Origin: Bolinopsis microptera | Taxonomy: Eukaryota > Ctenophora > Tentaculata > Lobata > Bolinopsidae | Length of the DNA: 64,000 nucleotides | Assembly (NCBI RefSeq): GCF_026151205.1 | Contig: NC_087078.1 | Location: 8,016,675 to 8,080,674, forward strand | Direction of reading: 5' to 3' | Part shown: one piece after another, positions 1 to 11,303 of the stretch | How the letters are laid out: each line of letters starts with the position of its first letter | How positions within the stretch are numbered: the stretch's first letter is position 1 | Notes under the pieces: model-generated | The model's database searches: none | What the model was told of the DNA's origin: nothing | Seen by the model: only the letters and a program-made list of their open reading frames with translations | Translations under genes and position numbers: made by a program

Positions 1-2284
1 TGCCAACACCATTGCTGAAGCTGTTCCAGTCGTCAAATTGAGGATAAATCGTGCAGGTGCAATAAAATCACGATCGGTCTGGGACAAACCATGTCTAATC
101 AAGGCACGGAAGCTAAAAGAAAAACTGTGGTCTATTTTTGAAAGCGACCCGACATCAAAAAACCTGAATCATGCACTACATCAGCAGGGTGCTTACGAGA
201 AGAAGCAACAGCAGCTCATGATATGCTATGAGAATAAAGCAGCAGCCCAGCTAAAAATAAATCCAAAAGCTTTCTACAGCTATATGAACTCCAAGCGCAA
301 GATTAGGGCTGCAATTTCTGGAATCAGAGATGCTAGTGGGGATGAACTCCACTCAGCACATGATATGGCTAACCAACTTGGGATTTTCTTTGAGAGCACG
401 TTTGTAAAGGAGGATCAGGCCTCAATACCTGACCCACTACCCGGAGACAGCGCAAAGGAGACGATTCTTGACCTGAAATTCAATACAAGTGAAGTTCAAG
501 ATCAACTTCGTAAAGTTAACATCTGGAAATCCGTTGGACCTGATGATATACACCCTAAGCTTTTGAAAACACTAGCCGAAAACAAACAGTTTGCTGATTC
601 AGTCACAGCACTGTTCCAAAAATGCTACAACGACGGAAAGATTCCCGAAATCTGGAAGCAAGCAAATGTCACTGCACTGCATAAAAAGGGGGATAAATCC
701 CAAGCCAGCAACTATCGCCCTATTAGCCTAACGTGTGTTCTTTCCAAGATCTTTGAGAGGTTTTTAAGAAACCATATTCTAGCTCACGTATCCCCCATGA
801 TTGTGAATGAACAACACGGTTTCCTACCAAAAAGATCCTGCGTCTCGAACCTCCTGGAATGTATGGACATTGTCAGTGAGATACTAGAGAAGGACGGGTC
901 AGCTGATATACTGTATCTCGATTTTCAGAAGGCTTTCGATTCTGTACCACACAAACGATTGCTGAGAAAATTGCAATCCTTTGGAATATCTGGCAACACC
1001 CTTGCAGTCGTGGAAGACTTTCTAACAGGAAGAACATTTCGCGTCAGGGTTGGATCATCATTTTCTAGAGTCTTTGCTGTAACATCTGGGGTCCCTCAAG
1101 GAACCGTGCTGGGCCCCCTGCTCTTCCTGCTCTTCATAAATGATCTCCCTGATGGAATTGAGAGCTTCGTATCACTCTTTGCTGACGATCTTAAGCTAGT
1201 AACGAGCACAGCTAATCACAGTGTTGCGCAAGATGATATACTGAAACTCAATGCGTGGGAGAAGGAATGGCTCCTAAGATTCAATGTGAAGGATGGCAAG
1301 TGTAAGGTACTACATATTGGGCGTAACAATCCAATGCATGAGTACTTCATGAATGGGGAATGCCTCCCCCAAGTGAAGTCAGAAAAGGATCTTGGAGTTC
1401 TAACTACCAGAAACCTGGACTGGAGTGACCATATAGATAAGTCCGTGAAAAAAGCAAAGTCTGTTATAGGCTGGATCAAACGAAGCTTGATCTGCCGTAA
1501 CAAATTTGTTATGCTAAATGTCTACCGAACTCTAGTTCGACCTCACATCGAATACGCTGTGCAAGTGTGGAATCTACCAGCAGAGCACGGAAACTGGAGG
1601 ACTATTAAGAAGATAGAAGATGTTCAGAGAGAATTTACACGAATAATCGACGGGATTGGTATCCTACCATACGATGAGAGACTGAGAATCCTCCAGTTAA
1701 CAACACTACTGGAGCGCCGTATGAGGGGTGATCTTATTGAAACCTTTAAAATAACGACGGGTAAAGTGGACTATGGACAAGATCTTTTCAGGATATCACG
1801 TAGTGGTACCAAGATCCTAAAAGATAAAAGAGGAAATCAGGTCCTCAGTAACCGGGTTGCCAATTACTGGAACAAAGTACCAAGTTCGGTTAAAGAAGCC
1901 AGTTCAGTAGACGCATTCAAAGCTCGACTTCAATGTTATAAAAATGAACTGATAGCGAGTGGAGCATCGTCAAAGGGTCACTTCTGGGATCTCAGCGAAA
2001 CCTTGATGTCAAAAATAAATACATGTGAGCATGATTCATATGCATATTTCATGTCTAATAACCCATTGATTGCTAAATACCGAGGAATCAATGTATCTTG
2101 ATTGTTAAATTCAGAACTACATGTTAACGTCCTTAAAATAATTAATCATTACATGTTCCGGATAGGAACATTTTTCTTTTTGAAAATATTGTGCGAACTG
2201 CAATAGCGTAGAGTGCAGTTGGGTTTCAAGTTTTGTCGAGATGGCTATGTGGCCATAATCCTATTATTATTATTATTATTATTA
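1..2284 (+). mobile_element. CR1/L2-like LINE, 3' part with open RT reading frame
   Basis: An open frame runs from the window edge (position 2) to a TGA at 2099-2101, about 699 codons, with no stop or frameshift. It holds a non-LTR reverse transcriptase: the NYRPISL block, YLDFQKAFDSVPH, GVPQGTVLGPLLF and the catalytic FADD. It continues through the thumb and C-terminal region typical of CR1/L2/Rex-like LINEs. The endonuclease half would lie left of the window. The 3' UTR ends in an (ATT)n tract at 2262-2284, a simple-repeat tail expected of this clade. The intact frame suggests a young insertion. It lies tail-to-tail with MSH5. Clade assignment is from motif style, not a tree. Confidence 0.9.
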
Positions 2285-2364
2285 ATGTATTAAAACAGTT
2301 TTAATAACTATATAGGCCAAGTGATAAAGACTACTATACAGGCAACATAGGGAATTTAGATCTG

Positions 2365-2532
2365 TTACGAGGGACTTTCGTCTGCCTTATTATTACCTTC
2401 TCCCATAACTTCCAACACGATAGCGATAAAGAAAGTATGTCCATGACCATACTTTGCAAGAACTTTTTCTCCAGGAAAAAATCTTTCTCTGTGTCTGATA
2501 TGCCCGAATGCATGGGCTGCTGCTTGGTTCAT
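2365..2532 (-). CDS. possible 55-aa protein or terminal exon, Tudor/PWWP-like stretch
   Basis: A small minus-strand frame (ATG at 2532, TAA at 2365-2367) lies about 310 bp downstream of the MSH5 stop on the same strand. A pyrimidine-rich acceptor (catttttccttag) sits 2 nt before the ATG. The peptide includes GEKVLAKYGHGHTFFIAIVL, which recalls the first strands of a Tudor or PWWP barrel, but it is too short for a full domain. It may be the last exon of a gene with undetected upstream exons, a tiny downstream gene of a polycistron, or chance. Function unknown. Confidence 0.3.
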   Translation of the reverse strand: MNQAAAHAFGHIRHRERFFPGEKVLAKYGHGHTFFIAIVLEVMGEGNNKADESPS

Positions 2533-2841
2533 TACTAAGGAAAAATGATAATGAGATATTAATATTATCTGAGCTGAGCACTGATGTTAAATAGTCGTTA
2601 GCTTAAATCACACTTCACAGTACTGATATAATGTCAAGACTCAGATAAAAACCGAAATAAACAGAAACGACACAATTATAAAACATCCTGGAATCCAGTA
2701 ATAAAGTTATGCATTCCAATAACAAAAGCATCAAAACTGACTTAAATAACTTAACAAATTTAATCAACAAAAAATAAATCGATTATTAAGTTTCAGTGAA
2801 AAATTTACGTTATAAATAATGCATCAATCTTAATTGGATCT

Positions 2842-5487
2842 CTAATCAATGCTAGACAATTTATTTATTTCACGAAGAAAAGTTTCAAAACTTGAAGAGT
2901 CTTCAAAATTAGACGACATAAACATTTTAACAATTCTTATATGATTGCTGTCACATTTCCACAGTGATGTTATATGCTGTTGTTGGGATGTGAGCTCTAA
3001 AACTTCCCCAGCACGCTCAAGGATAGTATCATCAAGACCTGCCAGTTTAGCCACATGATTTGCCTGTGAACGAAGGCAGTATCCATCAATAAGTTTATAA
3101 AGATAAACAATACCATTGCTGTCTGAAATTACATCAAAAGTCTTGAACTTAACCAGAGGTGATGGTGGAAGAAGTTTTAGTTTGAATATAGAATGATAAT
3201 GTGTGGCTGCAAGAATAAACGGGCAGTCCTCAGCTTGAGAAAGCCAATGTTTTAAAACTGCCGCATACAAAGCAACTCCATCATGTTGAGATGTTCCTTT
3301 TCCAAATTCATCAATAGCTATCAATGATCTACCGGTAGCACGGTTTACAGCTTTGGTTAGTTGGTTTAGATCAAGAACGAAGGTTGATAAGTTGATTGAA
3401 ACAGATTCGATGCATTTTATCCGGGTGAAAATTGAATCACAGACACAAACTTCAGCTTGCTCGGCAGGAACTGGAGCTCCCAGATGTGCCATGTAGACTA
3501 TAAGAGCAGTCTGTTTGAGGTAAACACTTTTGCCACAAGCATTTGGTCCGGATATTACTTTCATGTAACCATCATTTGGATTAAAGAGAGAATTGTTACA
3601 AACAAATTGATGAGAGCACATTTCATGCAAAATGTGTCTGCCGCCATGTATATTAATTTTCTTGTTTGCCGTCATTTTCGGAAATACCAAATTGTTGTCT
3701 TTGGCGAAAGAAGCAATGGATATGATACAATCTAACTCTGCCGAAAAATCAAGAGCTTTCAATATAAGCTTCACATACTGTAAAATAGTGTTTTGAAGCC
3801 TATGCATGATACCAGACTCATGATCACATATTTCGCTTTGAGTGTCACCAAGAAGTCTATCCAGCTCCTTAGTGTGCTCACTTTTATAGTACAAAGTTCC
3901 GTTGCTCAAAAACATGAAGTCAAGATTTCGGAGTATGTAACCGTCATCTTCCTTGATGAATGGGTAGTGAGGAATTGCTAGCAAGTACCCCAGCTGTGGT
4001 AGATATATAACATTACACTCCAGAACTCTGTCATCAAGTTGTGATAGTTCTTGTTCAGCTACCTTAGTCATAAGTTCTGGCAAGCCATTGAACACCCGTT
4101 TCTTTTCATCTAAATCTCTGTCAATCCCATGCTTTACGACAAATCTGTTCTTTAATTTTGACTCCTCGAAATCCATTATCTTGTTGATCATAGCTAGGAT
4201 CTCTCGCAGATTGGAAAAGTCAGCCTTTTGGATCAATTCAACAGTTTCAATACCGTTTTCCAGAGAGTTGCACAGATCAAGCAAACAAATAGAATTATAC
4301 AGAGTTTTGTACAGGGTGTGCCAATCATGGACCGAAATGTGAGAACTTGTCATTTTAGCGATGATATGTGTTTGATTCTTGATATTTTTTAGGCAGTCGT
4401 TTAGAGCGATGACCTTATCAAGGTTCTCATTGAGAGAGAAATAACCAATGGCCTCCTGTCGCTGGAGAATAATATTGATATCCTTTGAGGGAGTTTTGAA
4501 CCAATGCTTGAGTTTCAAAGATCCAAGCCTCGACTTTGTTCGGTCCATCTGACCAAATAAACTCAGACCCTCTTTGCCAGAGCTATTTGAACCTCTTTTA
4601 GCACTTGAGGGATGGCTTTCATCTTGAAATATCTGCAATGCAAGAAACGTGTCATTGTCTAGGAAGAGTGTTAATGGAACAGAGACTTGAGCAACAGCTA
4701 GAATTGGTGCCTGAATGAAGCTTTCTTCTAGCTCTATTCCAATTCTATTTTGATCAATGTAACGCAGTAAGGCCCCTGCAGCTTTAATACTGTTTGTATC
4801 ACCAAAATCAAGGACTGAGCTAGCCCATACATCTCTTTGTTCGTCTGTCAACTCTGATGATTGCTGAGAACTAAGTTGAAGACTCTGAAGTCGCCGTTTA
4901 GCCATTTCGTACGCAAACAAGGAGTGGGAAACAACTTCAATTCCACTCTCACCGTCATTAAAGTATTGTGAGTTGATCGCATCAATAAGAGTCGATTTTT
5001 GCTTAGTGCTAACTATTATCTTGTCAGGATAGCACTGTAAACATATGTTTAGACAATTGGAAAATGAATTTGTCTCGGAAATTTCCTTGAAGACATTTAG
5101 AACACAATTTTCTGTGTCATAATAGGCCGCTCCAAGACTGTTTTGATGAAGGATCAAGGAAAGAAAACTGCGGTAGGTAACTGATACTGAGGAATCATTT
5201 GCTTGATTGCCTATTTGTGTAGAAATTATGTCATCTGCGTTAATTTCCAAGTTTATGTTGGAATCACTCGATAAACCAGACGGAGGATCATCAAAACGCA
5301 CGGAGGAATCTTTAGCTTTGTTCTTGGGCTGTTTTTGTTTTAATTTCGGTCGTTTTGAACGATGTACCGTTGAAACTGGAGATGTATCTAGCTCCATTTC
5401 ATTCTCAAGCTTCGTGATGTTATCAAACGATGAATCATCGTTTGATGTGAATGACACAGATTGCTGCTCTGCACCGACAGAAGCCAT
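2842..5487 (-). CDS. MSH5: MutS homolog MSH5, single exon
   Basis: Meiosis-specific MutS homolog of 881 aa; human MSH5 is 834 aa. In known systems it pairs with MSH4 as a clamp on recombination intermediates to promote crossovers, without the mismatch-recognition domain. Visible features are the lever/clamp region, Walker A GPNACGKS (residues 647-654), the STFVLDLNQ block, Walker B DEFGKGT (726-732) and the AAVLKHWL helix. The spacing and wording of these blocks match MSH5 rather than MSH2-4 or MSH6. I chose the ATG at 5487 because a splice acceptor (tataagttcag) lies 5 nt upstream; the open frame extends further 5' only from non-ATG codons. The N-terminal ~100 residues are polar and Lys/Ser-rich. 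The coding region has no intron, whereas vertebrate MSH5 has over 20 exons. Confidence 0.92.
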   Translation of the reverse strand: MASVGAEQQSVSFTSNDDSSFDNITKLENEMELDTSPVSTVHRSKRPKLKQKQPKNKAKDSSVRFDDPPSGLSSDSNINLEINADDIISTQIGNQANDSSVSVTYRSFLSLILHQNSLGAAYYDTENCVLNVFKEISETNSFSNCLNICLQCYPDKIIVSTKQKSTLIDAINSQYFNDGESGIEVVSHSLFAYEMAKRRLQSLQLSSQQSSELTDEQRDVWASSVLDFGDTNSIKAAGALLRYIDQNRIGIELEESFIQAPILAVAQVSVPLTLFLDNDTFLALQIFQDESHPSSAKRGSNSSGKEGLSLFGQMDRTKSRLGSLKLKHWFKTPSKDINIILQRQEAIGYFSLNENLDKVIALNDCLKNIKNQTHIIAKMTSSHISVHDWHTLYKTLYNSICLLDLCNSLENGIETVELIQKADFSNLREILAMINKIMDFEESKLKNRFVVKHGIDRDLDEKKRVFNGLPELMTKVAEQELSQLDDRVLECNVIYLPQLGYLLAIPHYPFIKEDDGYILRNLDFMFLSNGTLYYKSEHTKELDRLLGDTQSEICDHESGIMHRLQNTILQYVKLILKALDFSAELDCIISIASFAKDNNLVFPKMTANKKINIHGGRHILHEMCSHQFVCNNSLFNPNDGYMKVISGPNACGKSVYLKQTALIVYMAHLGAPVPAEQAEVCVCDSIFTRIKCIESVSINLSTFVLDLNQLTKAVNRATGRSLIAIDEFGKGTSQHDGVALYAAVLKHWLSQAEDCPFILAATHYHSIFKLKLLPPSPLVKFKTFDVISDSNGIVYLYKLIDGYCLRSQANHVAKLAGLDDTILERAGEVLELTSQQQHITSLWKCDSNHIRIVKMFMSSNFEDSSSFETFLREINKLSSID

Positions 5488-7323
5488 TTGACCTGAACTT
5501 ATAGAAAGTAAGCAGAATAGTCTGACTTTAACTGCAATGAATTTTTGTGAATACATATTTGCAATAAATTGAGTATAGATAAATGAAGTGAGTAAGTTCG
5601 TATTGTTGATCAATTTCGTGTCACGATATGTATTTCAATGTAATTTTGTGACTCGACAAATTAAATTCAATGAAAACATTGATAATAACTCTAGTTTATT
5701 TCGTCCAACGGTGTCAATTGTCATATTGACTCAGAAATAGTGTTGCAATAGAGAGTGCAACTTTATCATGCTCACTATACTCGATTTGGCAATCAATTAA
5801 ACCGCTTGTGCTGCACAGTAAAGACGTGGACTTCTAAAAATGCAATGAATTACAACTTTACAAATTGAAGAAGATTTTGAAAAGTGAAATACACGTTTTA
5901 CATTGATTTGCTGCCGTTGCTACAAAATGAATTAAAATATGGTCTAATCAGGGTAAAGTGATATTCTAAATACTCGATATAGGCAAGGTATGAATCAAAT
6001 ACTAAAATTTGCAATGATAGTAAATATATACAACTTTCATGCCATCATACGACATCTAAACTGAGTTTGTACTATAACGCAAAACTGGGTGAATAATTAA
6101 ATAATAGAATAGAATAATTTAGATTACCTTATTATACAATACCTAGCTGTAAATAACTAAATCGAAAATTATGTACATATCATAAATTATAAACTTCACT
6201 GAGTAAAGCACAAACTCATACTATACTTCTCATGATCATATGAACAAATTACTTAACAGCTGGGAATATAGCAAGAGGAGCTAAGATCAAGAAATTACAA
6301 GAGTCGTGGCAATTGAGTCGACCAATTTCCCAATGTCAGAATTTTGAATTTTTGTATGGCCGTGATCAATGGGCAATTCCAAACGTCTAACAAGTTAGCC
6401 AGCAATAGAGTTAGCTAAAATCCATTGTAGACATAATGGTTTATGCCGAACTCTAATACGAACTAAGCAATCTTGTTTGTCATTGACTCCTCCGAACTCC
6501 ACTGTAGAATCAGGGGAGTGGTCAAGGGAAATTGTATCTCTCTGCTTGCTGTATTGCTCTGATGGCTAGTGACCAGTGAGTGAAAATTTCTCAGTTAATA
6601 TCTCATCACAGACTTGATGTTCGAAATCATAACTCAATCTCCCAAAAAATGAAATCAAAAAAATTCGGAATTCATATTTGTTTCGATCAGCAGGATCGGG
6701 TCTATTACAAAGCCTATTTCCAAATCATAATTGATACTGTAAATTCAATATCATGATGTCTGCTCTTCAAACTTAAACGTACTCGAATTCGACAAATTTT
6801 TAAAAATTTGAATTTAACATATTCCAGGACTTCAAAATTTGGGGGCTTGCCAAAAGTTAGAATTCAGCCCATATATAAACATATTCGCAAAGCATGAGGT
6901 GTTATACCCAGTTACTGGTAAGTAGACAAAATTGTTAACCAAACAGCAAAGTTACATTTGCTTGATAATATTTTTACAAAAATAATTTATTACATTAAAC
7001 AAAATACTCATAACTTAACTTTAGAGTTCCCATTATTGATTGGCCTTTGACTGTCGTAATCCATCGATTGTGTTTTTTTTAATTGCTCGGTTCTTTATCT
7101 AAATGTTATTTTGCCCAAGGCCAATTAATAATGTTAACATTACAAATAAATTTCACATCTGTTAAACTGGTTAGATAATCATGGTACAAAGTAAGAAAAT
7201 TACATACGTAAGAAAGTCATGAATTAGATTACATAAAGATATTGAGGACAATGCAAGTATAAATATTATATCAATCAATCTTTTCATGAAGAATCAAGAT
7301 GGACAATTATTCATTAACACGGT
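5488..7323. other. intergenic, MSH5 to CPEB-a
   Basis: About 1.8 kb of AT-rich sequence. I see no coding exon, RNA gene or clear transposon. It should contain the MSH5 promoter and the 3' UTR of the neighbouring CPEB gene, but no specific element can be placed. Confidence 0.6.
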
Positions 7324-8532
7324 TCAATACTCAAATTTACTCTTTCGACGAATTGGTATGTGGTTTTTGTTGCCTGGTGAGGAATGCTTCTTCCCCCAAC
7401 AGCTATTACAATAATACTCAAAGCATTTTGGTTCCTTACAAAAGTTTGGGGCGTCATCTTCTAAGCAAAGATAACACTTCTGGCCATCAATGCACGGTTC
7501 TATCTGAACTTTCTTACTAACCTTCTTTGCCTCAATCTGAATAAAGTTAGCTGAAATGGCATTTTTATAACTTTCATCAGAAGCAAAAGTAATCCTACCC
7601 GATCCTGTTGGGTATTTATGGCGATCAGTGTCAATGGTCACAAGCAGAACTTCTCCAAACATTTTATTGAATATGAATGCGATCGCTTTAGCGTGTAGAC
7701 GACCATGAAGTGCACCAATAAACACAGTAAACTTTATTTTTTGAGAGTCTGTCGGATCACCAAACTTGAAATGACTGTCTGATGTTAGCCAAGGGATAAC
7801 TTGAAGCTGCTTCAGTTTCTTCTTGTAGATGATGTCGAAGTTGAACGTTTCACAGCCTCCTTCATACACAAGATCGCACGAGTATAACAAATTTCTGACA
7901 TTCTCATTCGTGCTCAATATGATATAAAGGTATCCTTTAGGAGTACTTCTTATATTTGGGCGACTTTCGGGCCATTCTATTCTAACATCAGTGTCGAACT
8001 TAGAAAATATACTAATGATATCTTCTTCAGTCATATCTCTTGGAATTCCGCCGATGAATATTTTCTTGCTGAAGATTCCGGATCCATTGTTGAAATCTCT
8101 CCTTTCAAGATCACCTTCCCAAAGTTTAGGATAGTGATCGTTTTTGAATGAATTGTAGAAATCTAGACTAGCATCATTCTTTAAACATGGCTTTACTGCA
8201 AAACTAGCACGGTCAAAATCTGAACTAGATGGAGCCCACTTGGTGTCACAAGCTGTCGCAAAGAAGGAATGCTCAGGATTAGAAGAAACTGCTCGTGCCA
8301 AATTACCCTTGTATCCGCCATCGTCCATTTTGTTGATACTGTGCTTATCATGATATGTCGGACCTTCAGAATAAGAGCTCCGATTCATGTATTGATTTAA
8401 GTTGTCTGTGAACGGTACTGGTGGCCCAGAAGATGGGGGGCACCCGATATTCAGCATTTCATGCAATTGTCGGGTAAGTGGTGTCATTTCCGATGAACCG
8501 TTCGGCTTACTCGGCTTTGGTGATCGAAACAT
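7324..8532 (-). CDS. CPEB1-like RNA-binding protein, copy a
   Basis: 402-aa cytoplasmic polyadenylation element-binding protein. RRM1 (about 156-246) has RNP2 KIFIGGIP and RNP1 KGYLYIIL. RRM2 (about 268-345) has FTVFIGAL and the diagnostic LHGRLHAKAIA. A C-terminal ZZ-type zinc domain (353-395) has paired Cys (CYLCL, FCKEPKC, YYCNSCW) and terminal His. The IEWP, VIPW and EPCIDG blocks resemble CPEB1/Orb rather than CPEB2-4. CPEBs bind U-rich 3' UTR sites and control poly(A) length and translation, classically in oocytes. The N terminus (1-150) is low complexity with Ser/Asn/Pro. The acceptor attccccag abuts the ATG exactly, so an upstream exon, 5' UTR or spliced leader must precede it. Most similar by eye to copy b. 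Confidence 0.9.
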   Translation of the reverse strand: MFRSPKPSKPNGSSEMTPLTRQLHEMLNIGCPPSSGPPVPFTDNLNQYMNRSSYSEGPTYHDKHSINKMDDGGYKGNLARAVSSNPEHSFFATACDTKWAPSSSDFDRASFAVKPCLKNDASLDFYNSFKNDHYPKLWEGDLERRDFNNGSGIFSKKIFIGGIPRDMTEEDIISIFSKFDTDVRIEWPESRPNIRSTPKGYLYIILSTNENVRNLLYSCDLVYEGGCETFNFDIIYKKKLKQLQVIPWLTSDSHFKFGDPTDSQKIKFTVFIGALHGRLHAKAIAFIFNKMFGEVLLVTIDTDRHKYPTGSGRITFASDESYKNAISANFIQIEAKKVSKKVQIEPCIDGQKCYLCLEDDAPNFCKEPKCFEYYCNSCWGKKHSSPGNKNHIPIRRKSKFEY

Positions 8533-9723
8533 CTGGGGAATGTTACAAATTTGGTAAGAAAAATTATTTAGGAATTGTTTAGTTAGACATCATAATATAT
8601 AAAGAGCGGAATTCGGAAGTCATCTTATATTAGAAAGTTCAGATAACCTTAGCAATCACGTTTTTATTTCAAATAGCTGATTTTAAGTCACACTTGTTTT
8701 CTTTTGGCCGTTACAGTGATTGAATGACAGAAACCAGAATTGAACTGTATGCAAAAACTACGCAAATGGAAATCATAAATGAATAAAAATGATAATAATA
8801 AAATGGTAGTACAAATTACATTTTAACAGAATCAGTATTTATAATAAAGAAACTTAAGTTACCTATTACAGTTCAAACGTGCATCATTTGCCATATATTC
8901 CGGAAATATCAAACGTACCAGATATATATCAAACAGATTGCTTAAATAAAACTTCCTGATCAAAATTATAATGTACATTCTATATTTACAAAGATCAAGA
9001 GAAACAATTAATGAGTAGAGCTCATTTTCTTCCATCTAATGAAATCGTAATTTTCTTGATAAATTCAACACTGATTCTATACTAGAACTAGCTTATGTGC
9101 TGTTATTTTGTCATGTTGACGACATTTTCATTTAAACGCAAAAACGAAAAAAACTGGTATGTATAACAACTTAAGAATAATAATTTAAATAGTATGAGCT
9201 AGTAAATTTGGATAAAGATATCGATTTGTATCAACACTTTGAGCAAAGCATAATTATAAGAATGGAAATAAGATCGTTTCTGAAGGTGCTACTGGTGGTA
9301 CTAAATGAAATCTATTCAAGTCTGTAGCACTACGATTTAACTACAATTTCACTAACCGATCCACCTTTCTTAATGAATGAGGGGTAACTCCAAGGTTCAA
9401 GAAAAAATTCCTGCAGCTTACTCCTGGAGATGCAGGCTCTAAAAGCTCTCTAAAAGTTAAACCATTTACCAGAGCCCTCTACGTTCTGTGACCTTCAGAA
9501 ACGAAGATAGTTGAAAATTATCACGGATTGATAAATATGCAACTGGATATAAAATAATAAGATGAATATTGGAAAACAATGATTTAAAAACATTACCTGT
9601 AGGTATAGCTATTTCACTACGATACAGTTAACTTCCCTAACTTATATTAACAGTTTATATGATTGTTTATATGATCGATCATTTCACGATTCAGATGGTA
9701 TGGTATGGTATAGTGGAATGGTA
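8533..9723. other. intergenic, CPEB-a to CPEB-b
   Basis: About 1.2 kb of AT-rich sequence with no recognisable gene or repeat. It must contain the 5' region of copy a and the 3' end of copy b. A short TGGTATGGTATAGTGGAATGG run near 9700-9721 is a minor simple repeat. Confidence 0.55.
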
Positions 9724-10716
9724 TTAGCCAATACTGTTTCTTGACGGGTTTTTGGACTTTCTTCTGATGGGACAGTGATCCAGTGGCATTCCTTCGGCAG
9801 GTTGATGTCTGATGAGCCAACAAGGGTTACAATAGTAGTCAAAACATTCTAAATTTTTGCAAAAGTTAGGAACATTCTCCTCCAAACAGAGACAACAACT
9901 TTGGCCATCAATGCATGGCTCAATCTGAATGCGTTTCTTAACCTTCTTAGAATCAATCTGGATAAAGTTTGATAGTACGGCCTTCTTGAAGCTGTCAACA
10001 TTTCCAAAAGAAACTCTCCCTGAACCAGTGGGGTAATCATGCTCATCTGTATCAATTTTTACAGATATAACATCTCCAAAAACGTCACCAAAGATGTGTG
10101 CGATAGCTTCAGCATGCATACGTCCATGAAGAGCTCCTACAAATACAGTGAACTTAGTTTCTGACTGCAATAGTACAGCCTGACTTCTATTGAAATTGCT
10201 ATCGCTACACAACCAAGGAACAATTTGGAGGTGTCTTCTTTTGTTCTTGTAAAAGATTTTGTAGATGAATGTTTCACATCCGCCATCGACGACAAATTCA
10301 CAATTTTCAAGAAGTTTTGAAACATTCTCATTAGAACTCATGACTATTCGAAGGTATGGAGGGGTGGTTTTTGAAATAGGATTTGCATCAGGCCATTGCA
10401 CATACAGGTTGTTGTCAAACTTTTGCAGTAAACGAATGAGTGTGTCTTCTGCCATATTTGGTGGGATTCCTCCTATGAAGATCTTGTTAGAGAAAATCCA
10501 TGGGGGTACACTCCAGTCTCTTGGCTTGAAGTCTCCACTCCATGTAGTTTTCTCTTCTCTCGTCCATGGTTGATCAGCTACTACGGTAGGGGGTATTTGT
10601 TGGACCATACGCATCAATGGAAATGCTTCATTACCATAAGGGTTGCTGTATTGTCGGAGTTGACGAGAATGAGGCTCTGCGGTATGGTATGTTCCATCTC
10701 CTGCAAAGTGAAACAT
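9724..10716 (-). CDS. CPEB1-like RNA-binding protein, copy b (short)
   Basis: 330 aa, with the shortest N-terminal region of the three (about 75 residues before RRM1). RRM1 about 78-168 (RNP2 KIFIGGIP), RRM2 about 190-265 (FTVFVGALHGRMHAEAIA), ZZ zinc domain 274-317 with all expected Cys pairs and His. Family role is binding and translational control of CPE-containing mRNAs. Oddity: RRM1 RNP1 reads PPYLRIVM where copies a and c have KGYLYxx, so the conserved Gly and one aromatic are lost and RRM1 binding may be altered. An acceptor (ttttaacccag) lies 20 nt before the ATG. Single exon; same strand as copies a and c, about 1.2 kb from copy a. Confidence 0.9.
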   Translation of the reverse strand: MFHFAGDGTYHTAEPHSRQLRQYSNPYGNEAFPLMRMVQQIPPTVVADQPWTREEKTTWSGDFKPRDWSVPPWIFSNKIFIGGIPPNMAEDTLIRLLQKFDNNLYVQWPDANPISKTTPPYLRIVMSSNENVSKLLENCEFVVDGGCETFIYKIFYKNKRRHLQIVPWLCSDSNFNRSQAVLLQSETKFTVFVGALHGRMHAEAIAHIFGDVFGDVISVKIDTDEHDYPTGSGRVSFGNVDSFKKAVLSNFIQIDSKKVKKRIQIEPCIDGQSCCLCLEENVPNFCKNLECFDYYCNPCWLIRHQPAEGMPLDHCPIRRKSKNPSRNSIG

Positions 10717-11303
10717 AGCTTGCTTCCTTGATTCACCTGGGTTAAAATTATTGTTAAGAAAATTCTAAGACATTTACAAATCAGGCAAGCTGAGACAGTC
10801 AGATGAATTTAAATATGAATCTCACAATACTGCAAAACAATTTTAAATCGACGTTTCCTTATTATTTCTCGTCTACACAAATGTGACAAAACGCAATTAT
10901 GATAAAGTGAACATTTCGTTGATTATCACTTGATTCAGAAATTATGACAAAGTTATTGTTCAATTTTGAAAATTTTTCATTCATGATCATAGTAATTTTA
11001 TCATTATTGACGAAATATAAATACTAAATCAGGTAAACTATAATTACAATAGCCAATCTGAATAAAACCCGTAAAGGTCAAGTGTACAAGAGCCCAAAGT
11101 GCAAGTGTGAAGTTCAAGTGTAAGTGTGGACGAAAACTATCAAAACGTTGAATGTATCTGCTAGCATTAGTATCAGCAACTTTCAATGTTAGCAATACCA
11201 AACAATATAACTACAGTGTAACAATTAAGTTTCATACTTACTCTGATTTTCATATTTCAGATCACTTTAAATAAAGTACTACAGTGGCTAACACATTAGA
11301 TAA
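10717..11303. other. intergenic upstream of CPEB-b
   Basis: About 590 bp of AT-rich sequence between the copy b acceptor and the left TIR of the 11.3-13.5 kb element. No gene seen; likely holds the copy b promoter or 5' UTR exon. Confidence 0.5.

Noticed and set aside
5488-5613. N-terminal extension of MSH5 upstream of 5487
   Set aside because: It depends on a non-ATG start or a Met just upstream, is hydrophobic and unlike MSH5, and is interrupted by a good splice acceptor before the chosen ATG.
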